Assembly (NCBI GenBank): GCA_938018185.1
Contig: CALIIW010000012.1
Location: 1 to 50,455, forward strand
Direction: 5' to 3'
DNA length: 50,455 nucleotides
DNA from: an uncultured Saprospiraceae bacterium
GTDB taxonomy: Bacteria; Bacteroidota; Bacteroidia; Chitinophagales; Saprospiraceae
Within the stretch, counting starts at the first letter, position 1, and each line of letters begins with the position of its first letter. Shown one piece after another: positions 44,142-50,455 of this stretch. A program made the translations under genes and the position numbers. Under the pieces are notes generated by a model. That model worked only from the letters and a program-made list of their open reading frames with translations. It was not told the DNA's origin and ran no database searches.

Positions 44142-44791
44142 AAAGCTAGTAATTGAGCGCTAGAACATCCATAAGTCTTTAAAAGCTAGCAATTGAGCGC
44201 TTTAATAAAGAGGAAAAGAAATAAATGCAAAAGCTAGGGATTGAGCGCAATTATAATTGAAACAGGAGCTTTAAAGCTAGGGATTGAGCGCGTTATCATA
44301 GATTAAATCTTATAAAAGCTAGTATTTGAGCGTATTTGTTCGTTGATACTTTGGGATTAACTCTATTTATAGCTTTACTTTAAGCTAATGGCCATAAGTT
44401 TAGCAATACTAGACCTAAAAACTACAAAAGGAGTTCTTAAGAGCTAGTGATTGAGCGCAGATTTCGTACTTATTAATGTTAAATTAGATGGCATATGTTT
44501 AAAAAAGCAATGAAAGGAGCAAATACATATTATTAATCACACTATGAGGAAAGAAAGCAATTTAAAATGAATCGTTTTTCGTTTTGCCTGCTTAAACGCT
44601 TTAAAATACGTGTATTTTAATAGAGTATTTTATAATCCTTTTTAGGCTCCCACAAGTGCTTGACTGCCAGATAAGTTAGGCAACTTCAAAGCTAGTAATG
44701 GAGCGCTAGAGGCTAGATATTGAGCGTTAAAAGCTAGGGATTGAGCGCTATAAAGGCCTGAATATCAAGCTAAAAGCTAGGGATTGAGCGC
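44142..44791 (+). repeat. Ten direct 19-bp iterons (AAAGCTAGGGATTGAGCGC)
   Basis: Copies start at 44142, 44182, 44230, 44273, 44315, 44440, 44688, 44709, 44730 and 44773. Those at 44230, 44273, 44730 and 44773 match the consensus exactly; the others vary mainly at positions 9-11 and near the ends. Spacings are 40, 48, 43, 42, 125, 248, 21, 21 and 43 bp, mostly near multiples of 21 bp, so the sites lie on about the same face of the helix. All point toward the rep gene. Confidence 0.93.
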
Positions 44792-44805
44792 GAAAAACTA
44801 GTAGT

Positions 44806-44825
44806 GCGAAACAAAACTAGCTTTT
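44806..44825 (-). promoter_or_regulatory. Degenerate inverted iteron at the rep promoter
   Basis: Read on the minus strand this matches the iteron at 13 of 20 positions, with the AAAAGCTAG half intact (CTAGCTTTT at 44817-44825). In Rep_3 systems such inverted half-sites bind Rep dimers and repress rep. It lies 40 bp before the start codon. Confidence 0.55.
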
Positions 44826-44852
44826 CATTACATCTTTGATTTTTTTAATATA

Positions 44853-44860
44853 TACTTTTG
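44853..44860 (+). promoter_or_regulatory. Candidate -7 element of the rep promoter
   Basis: TACTTTTG fits the Bacteroidota -7 consensus TAnnTTTG. It lies only 4 bp before the ATG at 44865, so transcription would begin near the start codon and the mRNA would be almost leaderless. A TTTG at 44835-44838 is too close to be an ideal -33 element. Confidence 0.4.
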
Positions 44861-44864
44861 CCCC

Positions 44865-45770
44865 ATGAGCGCAACAAATCATGAAATAGAAAAATGGGAT
44901 AACCCCATTGCGGTGCAATCAAATGCATTGATCCATGCAAGGTATGAAATGACGGCCTTACAGAAAAAAATGCTTTTGATGCTGATATCTAAAATCCACA
45001 GGGATGACGATGATTTTAAAGCTTACCGAATCAGAGCGCGAGACTTTTTAGAAACAGCAGAGTTGAAAAGTACACAAATTTATAGCAAACTCAGAAAAGC
45101 AACAGAAGGATTGCTTAGTCGAGTGTTTCACATAAAAAAGGAAACAGGTGTTCTGCAAATAACAATTTTATCTTCTGCAGAATATTTCGAGGGAAGGGGA
45201 ATTATGGAACTTTGTTTTGATCCTAAATTGAAACCTTACCTACTTCAACTGCAGCAACAATTTACTAAAATACCTTTGAAGCAAGTGATGGGTCTGAGAT
45301 CTGTCTATTCGATAAGGATATATGAAATGCTTCAGCAATATAAAAGCACAGCCTTTTTTATATCTAAGGTTGATGATCTCAAATATAAACTTGGACTTGA
45401 AAACAAATATAAAAGTTATAATCTTTTCAAGAAGAACGTTATTCTCCAAGCACAAAAAGAACTTGCAAGCACTGATATGGCATTCACTTTTGAAGAAATC
45501 AAAAAAGGGAGAAAAATCGACAGAATCAAGTTTAGATTAATTCCTTTGAATGAATTGGTTTTGACAGATGATCAGGAACAAATGCACACGAAACTAGTAA
45601 ATGATTTTGCTCTCACTCCAAGACAAGCAAAGAAAATAGTTGTGAAACTACCAGCTAGCGAAATCAACAAAACCATTTTTGAAGTCAAAGCAGCAGAACG
45701 TGAAAATAGGATAAAGACCAACGTTTCAGCATATGCAGTTGGAGTTTTTTCTGCGAAATACAATGTATAG
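44865..45770 (+). CDS. Rep_3-family replication initiator
   Basis: The 301-residue protein contains two winged-helix domains. The first has NALIHARYEMTALQKKMLLMLISKI (key block from about residue 20) and SKLRKATEGLLSR. The second has LKQVMGLRSVYSIRIYEMLQQYK, then FKKNVILQAQKELA and a terminal KKGRKIDRIKFRLIP. This is the RepB/RepE/RctB-like arrangement of plasmid initiators that bind iterons as monomers and operators as dimers. The adjoining iterons are its expected sites. Start choice follows the conserved N-terminal block. It was probably acquired with parA as a replicon unit (inference). Confidence 0.92.
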   Translation: MSATNHEIEKWDNPIAVQSNALIHARYEMTALQKKMLLMLISKIHRDDDDFKAYRIRARDFLETAELKSTQIYSKLRKATEGLLSRVFHIKKETGVLQITILSSAEYFEGRGIMELCFDPKLKPYLLQLQQQFTKIPLKQVMGLRSVYSIRIYEMLQQYKSTAFFISKVDDLKYKLGLENKYKSYNLFKKNVILQAQKELASTDMAFTFEEIKKGRKIDRIKFRLIPLNELVLTDDQEQMHTKLVNDFALTPRQAKKIVVKLPASEINKTIFEVKAAERENRIKTNVSAYAVGVFSAKYNV

Positions 45771-45852
45771 TGCAAAAATGTTGTTATTTAAATGGGAGCA
45801 ATTAAACTTTGTAAAACCTCATTCGTCTAATTTTTTATAAAATTAAGCCAAA

Positions 45853-47343
45853 ATGATATCACAATCTTGTGCTACAGGCACGCTTAGTCCTTACATACCA
45901 AGTGCTTCAAAACCTTGGGATAGAAAAAGAATTCAGCATTTTTATCAAAGAATAGGCTTTGGAGCCACACCAGATATGATAGAAGATGCGCTGGCTTCTG
46001 ATCCAGTTGATTTTATTAATCAGATCGTCGATTCTGCAGTTGTTGCACCTAGCTTGGCTGAACCTGAATGGGGAGATTGGGCATTAAGTACTTATGACCA
46101 AGATCAGATCCAAGAATTAGCTCAAGCTCAAATATATGAATGGATATCCAAATGGATGGATCAAATGTATAGTGCCAATCCACTAAGATCTAAGTTAGCT
46201 TTGTTTTGGTCTAACCATTTTGTTACAAGACTTGACGATTATGGTTGCCCATCTTACCTATATCAATACCATAAAGTTTTAGATCAATTTAGTCTAGGCA
46301 ACTTTAAAGAATTTACAAAGCAGATAGGCACTAACCCTGCGATGTTGATATTCCTGAATGGTGTTCAGAATACAAAATTCCAGCCTAATGAAAATTACGC
46401 GAGAGAATTATTAGAACTGTTTACTTTAGGAAGAGACAATGGGTACACCCAAGAAGATATTACGGATGTTTCGAGAGCTTTGACTGGGTGGAATGGTTTT
46501 AGTGAAGCTTGTGCAGCTATTGATTATTCTGAATTCTTTTTTGATGAAGGCGAAAAAACATTTTTTGGAAGAACGGGCAATTGGGATTATAATGACTTAC
46601 ATGATATCCTTTTTGAAGAAAGAGGAGATGAAATAGCCAAATACATTTGTGGCAAACTATATGAAAACTTTGTAAGCAATGATCCTTCTGAAGAAATAAT
46701 AAACGAATTAGCACTTGTATTCAAAGCCAACAACTTTGAACTTGCTCCAGTTGTAAAAGCCTTATTGATTAGTGAGCATTTCTTCGATGACTATGTCATT
46801 GGAAATAAAGTGAAATCACCTTTCGAATTGTTTCTAGGTTTCATTAAAACGAATAACTTGCCGATAGAACAATATTATTTGCCGGCTGAAGGATATAATC
46901 AATTAAATATAAATGCCTATTTCCTAGCTTCAGAAATAGGACAACAATTGTTTAATCCAGTTGATGTTGCAGGATGGGAAGGAAATAAGGTATGGGTTAA
47001 TAATAATACACTAACTGGAAGGTGGCAATTTTCGGATGCTATAGCAGGACTAATTGTTACAGAGCATATTAGCGAAGTTATTGGATTTGCAAAACAACTA
47101 GCTGAAGGTAATCTAAATGATGTTGAATTTATTGCCCGAAATATTGTAAATCATTTTATTCCAAATGGTCTACAAACAGCAGATGCTTACGATAGAGCTA
47201 CGACTGTGTTTAAAATTGAAATTCCCGAAAATTATTTTGAAGATGGGAGTTGGTCCCTAGATTGGGATGAGCAAATTGTTTTAGTACAGTTATATAATTT
47301 GTTACGCCATATTGTTCGTTTGCCAGAATTTCAATTGAATTAA
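45853..47343 (+). CDS. DUF1800 protein
   Basis: The 496-residue DUF1800 member has HFYQRIGFGATPDM, KLALFWSNHFVTRL, QPNENYARELLELFTLG and LFNPVDVAGWEGNKVW blocks. An in-frame TAA at 45844-45846 just before the ATG rules out a longer form, so no signal peptide is present. It is followed 21 nt later by a DUF1501 gene, the usual partner. The pair's biochemical role is not established. It is a paralogue of the protein at 20895-22280. Confidence 0.9.
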   Translation: MISQSCATGTLSPYIPSASKPWDRKRIQHFYQRIGFGATPDMIEDALASDPVDFINQIVDSAVVAPSLAEPEWGDWALSTYDQDQIQELAQAQIYEWISKWMDQMYSANPLRSKLALFWSNHFVTRLDDYGCPSYLYQYHKVLDQFSLGNFKEFTKQIGTNPAMLIFLNGVQNTKFQPNENYARELLELFTLGRDNGYTQEDITDVSRALTGWNGFSEACAAIDYSEFFFDEGEKTFFGRTGNWDYNDLHDILFEERGDEIAKYICGKLYENFVSNDPSEEIINELALVFKANNFELAPVVKALLISEHFFDDYVIGNKVKSPFELFLGFIKTNNLPIEQYYLPAEGYNQLNINAYFLASEIGQQLFNPVDVAGWEGNKVWVNNNTLTGRWQFSDAIAGLIVTEHISEVIGFAKQLAEGNLNDVEFIARNIVNHFIPNGLQTADAYDRATTVFKIEIPENYFEDGSWSLDWDEQIVLVQLYNLLRHIVRLPEFQLN

Positions 47344-47364
47344 TCAAATAAAAAATTAAACCTT

Positions 47365-49002
47365 ATGTGCGAGCATAATCATCATAACAAAGATAAGCGA
47401 CATGGTTCAGCAATAGAAGACGGCCATGCACACGAAAAAGATCATAACAATTGGAATAGAAGAACTTTCCTAAAAGGTTTAGGAATGGCGGGAGGTGCAG
47501 GAATGTTGCTAGGTTCAAATGCTGTTTCAGCTATGACTGCTTCTCCATTTAGTTTCATGTTAAATAACAGTCCTTCAGACAGAGTTTTGGTGATGATCCG
47601 ACTGAAAGGAGGAAATGATGGATTGAACACCATTATACCATTGTATGACTATGATGCATATCAAGCGAATAGGCAGACAATTGCTATTCCACAAAATAAT
47701 GCATTGAATTTGAATGATGAGTTAGGCATGAATCCTAGTATGCAAAACCTTATGCCATTGTGGCAAGCAGATAAAATGAAAGTAGTGAGTGGGGTAGGTT
47801 ATCCGAATCATAATCTATCACATTTTAGATCCTCTGATATTCTTCATTCTGCATCTGATTCGGAAGTTATTGATAACTCAGGTTGGTTAGGAAGATTTTT
47901 GGAAAATGAATTTCCTGATTATTTAACCGATCCTCCAGCAAAGCCCCCAGCAGTTCAAATTGGATCAGTAGGATCTATTCTATTTAATGGTGCTGCAGGT
48001 GACACAGATTCTTACGCTTTTTCAGTCACTGACCCAGAGGAGTTGTTTGAGATTGCACAAAATGGAACCTTGTACGATTTAGAAAATTTGCCAGATTGTT
48101 ATTATGGAGAACAATTGGGATACATGCGAACAGTTGTAAATAATACTTATAGGTATGCAGAAGTTATAAAGGAAGCTTATGATAATTCTAGTACTGATGT
48201 TAATTATTCGACGTCTCTAGGTGCTCAATTAAGCCTAGTTGCTAGATTGATAAAGGGAGGTTTGGGATCAAAGTTTTATGTTGTTTCGCTTGATGGTTTT
48301 GATACACATGCGGGACAATTAAACAATCACAATAATCTATTAAATAACTTATCTACTGCAGTAAAAGATTTTTACGAAGACCTTTCTTTTGGAGAATGGG
48401 ACAGGGATGTATTGAGTATGACTTATTCTGAATTTGGAAGAAGAGTACAGCAAAATGCCTCTCAAGGAACAGATCATGGAACAGCAGCACCAATGATGCT
48501 TTTTGGACCAGGTCTAAATGGATCTGGAATTGTAGGGACGAATCCAGATTTAAACGATCTTGATACCACTGGAAATTTAAAACATACAACAGATTTTAGA
48601 GAAGTTTATACTTCTGTTTTAGAAAAATGGCTATGCATTGATCCATTATTAGTAGAAAATATTTTGGGCCAATCTTTTGATGGAACCGAGTTAGGATTAA
48701 GTTGTGAAGAAACAACTAAAGCAACTTCCTTACCTGGTTTCAATTTGAACCATGAAGCTAGATATACGCCAGATGGTCGAACATTTGTATACTATAACTT
48801 ACCAAACACTAAGTTTGTCAAGGTGGAGATATTTAACATCCTAGGCCAGCCGGTTCAAATATTGCATAAAGGAAGACAGCAAGCAGGTGAATACCAGTTT
48901 GAAGTTATGCAAGGAAGTAAATTTGCACCTAGTCAGTATGTATATAGAATAGAGGTAAATGGCCAAGCTTATAGTAAGGTAATTGCCATGAAAATGAAAT
49001 AG
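47365..49002 (+). CDS. DUF1501 protein with Tat signal and T9SS sorting domain
   Basis: The 545-residue protein has an unusual His-rich N-terminus (eight His in the first 30 residues), then a twin-arginine signal NRRTFLKGLGMAGGAG (residues about 32-47). The DUF1501 body follows (VMIRLKGGNDGLNTI, SHFRSSDILHSA, VVSLDGFDTHAGQ, MTYSEFGRRV). Residues from about 460 to the end form a type A T9SS C-terminal sorting domain (VKVEIFNILGQPVQIL, YVYRIEVNG). DUF1501 is related to the alkaline-phosphatase/sulfatase-like fold. It is thus probably exported by Tat and then secreted or anchored by T9SS. It is followed by a strong terminator. Confidence 0.88.
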   Translation: MCEHNHHNKDKRHGSAIEDGHAHEKDHNNWNRRTFLKGLGMAGGAGMLLGSNAVSAMTASPFSFMLNNSPSDRVLVMIRLKGGNDGLNTIIPLYDYDAYQANRQTIAIPQNNALNLNDELGMNPSMQNLMPLWQADKMKVVSGVGYPNHNLSHFRSSDILHSASDSEVIDNSGWLGRFLENEFPDYLTDPPAKPPAVQIGSVGSILFNGAAGDTDSYAFSVTDPEELFEIAQNGTLYDLENLPDCYYGEQLGYMRTVVNNTYRYAEVIKEAYDNSSTDVNYSTSLGAQLSLVARLIKGGLGSKFYVVSLDGFDTHAGQLNNHNNLLNNLSTAVKDFYEDLSFGEWDRDVLSMTYSEFGRRVQQNASQGTDHGTAAPMMLFGPGLNGSGIVGTNPDLNDLDTTGNLKHTTDFREVYTSVLEKWLCIDPLLVENILGQSFDGTELGLSCEETTKATSLPGFNLNHEARYTPDGRTFVYYNLPNTKFVKVEIFNILGQPVQILHKGRQQAGEYQFEVMQGSKFAPSQYVYRIEVNGQAYSKVIAMKMK

Positions 49003-49032
49003 TAATAAAAAGTAAAAAAATTATAATATTTT

Positions 49033-49070
49033 GAAAGAGGAATGGTGCTTACCTTTCCTCTTTCTTTTTT
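49033..49070 (+). terminator. Rho-independent terminator after the DUF1800-DUF1501 operon
   Basis: A 10-bp stem GAAAGAGGAA/TTCCTCTTTC (49033-49042, 49055-49064) extends inward through GGT/ACC across one mismatch to a GCTT loop. Six Ts follow (49065-49070). Confidence 0.9.
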
Positions 49071-49123
49071 AAAATGGATGTTACCTTTTAATCATATATT
49101 TACTTCTCTTAAAAAGTGCATTT

Positions 49124-49663
49124 TTGGATCCACAAAACATAAATGATAAGATATTAAAGTTGCTATCTGCAGATGCAAACGCTGCATTTGAACTTATTTT
49201 TGAGCACTATTATAAGTATCTATGTTTGGTTGTTTATCGAATGATTTCTGATCGAAATTTAGCAGAAGACATTGTGCAAGAAGTAATGCATGATTTTTGG
49301 AAAAAGCACAAAAACATTCAAATCAAAACTTCTATTAAGGCTTATCTACACAGATCCACTATCAATAAAACGCTTAACCATATTAGAGATAAGAAGATAA
49401 TCTTTGAAGAGGAAGAGCAATTGAGTGCTGTCAAAAGTAAAGAAGCTGACATTGATCAATTAATTAGTGCCAAAGAGTTACAAAAGAGCATTAATGAGGC
49501 TATCAAGGCTTTGCCAGAACGTTGTAGAATCATATTTTCGTTAAGTCGATATGAGGAGCTATCCTATAAAGAAATAGCGGAAAAACTAGAAATATCAGTA
49601 AAAACAGTAGAGAACCAAATATCTAAAGCTTTACGTATACTAAGGAAAGCCTTAAATCAATAA
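49124..49663 (+). CDS. ECF-type RNA polymerase sigma factor
   Basis: The 179-residue sigma-70-family protein has region 2 (FELIFEHYYKYLCLVVYRMI, DRNLAEDIVQEVMHDFW) and region 4 (LPERCRIIFSLSRYEELSYKEIAEKLEISVKTVENQI). It uses a TTG start at 49124; no upstream ATG in frame fits better. It is followed 67 nt later by a FecR gene, the classic Bacteroidota sigma/anti-sigma pair. These usually control a TonB-dependent receptor operon, which would lie beyond the window. Confidence 0.92.
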   Translation: MDPQNINDKILKLLSADANAAFELIFEHYYKYLCLVVYRMISDRNLAEDIVQEVMHDFWKKHKNIQIKTSIKAYLHRSTINKTLNHIRDKKIIFEEEEQLSAVKSKEADIDQLISAKELQKSINEAIKALPERCRIIFSLSRYEELSYKEIAEKLEISVKTVENQISKALRILRKALNQ

Positions 49664-49730
49664 ATAAATGGGGATCAAATAGGGGTGTGTCCTTTATTTT
49701 GTGTCTTAAAAGTAGTATTATTAATTTTTA

Positions 49731-50455
49731 ATGGAGCAAAAAGAATTTATCAGAAGGATCATAGAAAATCGGAATGGCAAATTAAGCCAGGAAGATTATC
49801 GTGTATTAGAGGCTTGGAAGGCTAAATCTGATGATAATCGTGCATTTGTGAAATCCATAGAGCGGACTTTAGACTTAACAGCAGACTATGGCAATGATTT
49901 AGAATTCGATTCTTCTAAAGCTTTTAGCAAATTCACACAAACAATTAATAATACCGCAGAGGTCATCCCATTAAAAAAATCGGTCAGCAAGAGAAGATTC
50001 TTGAAAATTGCCGCATCAGTTGCAATTTTATTAGCTGTTATCTCAACAATTTGGGTCAACCAAGGCAATGCTACCTCTGAAATAGCGACTTTATATTCAG
50101 AAAAAGGAGAAAGCATTACCCTGATTGATCAATCAAAGGTGGTGCTTAATCAAAAATCTCATTTAGAGCACTTTACTTCAATGCCTTCTAATTCTAGGAA
50201 TGTAAAATTGAACGGAGAAGCTTTTTTTGATGTTTATAAAATCTCAGATAAGCCATTTCTTATTAATACAAATTCCATTCAAATTGAAGTATTAGGTACT
50301 TCTTTTAATGTTAGGGATCTTGATTCTGAAGAAGAATCATTAGTCTTTGTTAAAACAGGAAAAGTCAAAATTAGCTCCATTTCCAATCCGAGAAAAAAGA
50401 TAATCTTAACTCCAGGGGAACAAGTAATTTTCAATAAGAAAACTGGGAATTTTAC
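49731..50455 (+). CDS. FecR-type anti-sigma factor, 3' end outside window
   Basis: Translating from the ATG at 49731 gives 241 residues with no stop before the edge. A cytoplasmic N-terminal region (1-88) is followed by one membrane helix at about 91-109 (LKIAASVAILLAVISTIWV). The periplasmic FecR domain has VVLNQKSHLEHF, NGEAFFDVYK and EVLGTSFNVR. It should sequester the ECF sigma until a TonB-dependent receptor signals. The protein probably continues for another ~100 residues. Confidence 0.9.
   Translation, partial: MEQKEFIRRIIENRNGKLSQEDYRVLEAWKAKSDDNRAFVKSIERTLDLTADYGNDLEFDSSKAFSKFTQTINNTAEVIPLKKSVSKRRFLKIAASVAILLAVISTIWVNQGNATSEIATLYSEKGESITLIDQSKVVLNQKSHLEHFTSMPSNSRNVKLNGEAFFDVYKISDKPFLINTNSIQIEVLGTSFNVRDLDSEEESLVFVKTGKVKISSISNPRKKIILTPGEQVIFNKKTGNF

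Larger units (their letters stand above)
44005..44864 (+). other. Iteron-type replication origin region
   Basis: This 860-bp gene-free stretch precedes the Rep gene. It contains ten direct iterons (44142-44791), a central AT-rich part without iterons (about 44461-44680) that could unwind, and a degenerate inverted iteron at the rep promoter. A near-perfect 20-bp palindrome lies at 44601-44620 (TTAAAATAC-GT-GTATTTTAA). I saw no exact TTATNCACA DnaA box by eye. The layout matches Rep_3-type plasmid and chromid origins. Confidence 0.8.

Noticed and set aside
44141-44800. Iteron array as a CRISPR array
   Set aside because: Repeats are 19 bp with irregular spacers of 2 to over 200 bp, no cas genes are near, and a Rep_3 gene follows directly.
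44990-45005. AAATCCACA as a DnaA box
   Set aside because: Two mismatches to TTATCCACA and located inside the rep coding sequence.

Overview
The window looks like a Bacteroidota genome segment. It is AT-rich by eye and rarely shows Shine-Dalgarno motifs. It carries lineage markers: an UpxY/NusG-type antiterminator, a type IX secretion (T9SS) tail on a DUF1501 protein, DUF1800/DUF1501 partners and an ECF sigma/FecR pair. Four sulfotransferases beside a full PAPS-synthesis set suggest a marine or saline habitat, but that is inference. I cannot assign a genus.

Region 1 (1-1134): the 3' part of a ComEA-like helix-hairpin-helix repeat protein, then a spacer with degenerate dispersed repeats. Region 2 (1135-35559, all minus strand): one large surface-polysaccharide locus, transcribed from high to low coordinates. 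It starts with a Wzz-like chain-length protein, a winged-helix regulator and an UpxY-type antiterminator. Next come DUF2061, cysC, cysD and cysN, which make PAPS; a small four-helix-bundle gene flanked by repeats sits between cysD and cysN. A WbpA/E/D/B-like set for diacetamido-uronic acid follows, then a Wzx flippase, four sulfotransferases in all, a Wzy-like polymerase and three glycosyltransferases (two GT4, one GT2). FkbM and class I methyltransferases, a WecB/WbpI-like epimerase, a bi-domain oxidoreductase and a cytoplasmic heparinase II/III-fold protein are also present. The locus ends with an ATP-grasp/HAD/LegC/LegB cassette, a PglC-like initiating transferase and a Wzi-like outer-membrane protein. 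The likely product is a sulfated, amino-sugar-rich capsule or exopolysaccharide. No Wza-type export channel or BY-kinase was seen.

Region 3 (35663-40231): metH and a Crp/Fnr regulator, minus strand. Region 4 (40232-45770): a plasmid-type replication and partition module. It has ParA plus a small ribbon-helix-helix partner, a 1.26 kb spacer rich in TGTAATAT/ATATTACA motifs and palindromes, an outer-membrane barrel gene, a small zincin lipoprotein, ten directly repeated 19-bp iterons spaced in multiples of about 21 bp, and a Rep_3-family initiator. Region 5 (45853-50455): a DUF1800/DUF1501 operon, then an ECF sigma factor and a FecR anti-sigma factor cut by the window end.

The most striking point is that gene direction switches around the iteron/Rep/ParA module: nearly everything to the left is minus, nearly everything to the right is plus. 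Core genes (metH, cys, crp) lie close by. That fits an iteron/Rep-driven origin of a chromosome or chromid, or an integrated plasmid origin. The sequence alone cannot separate these.
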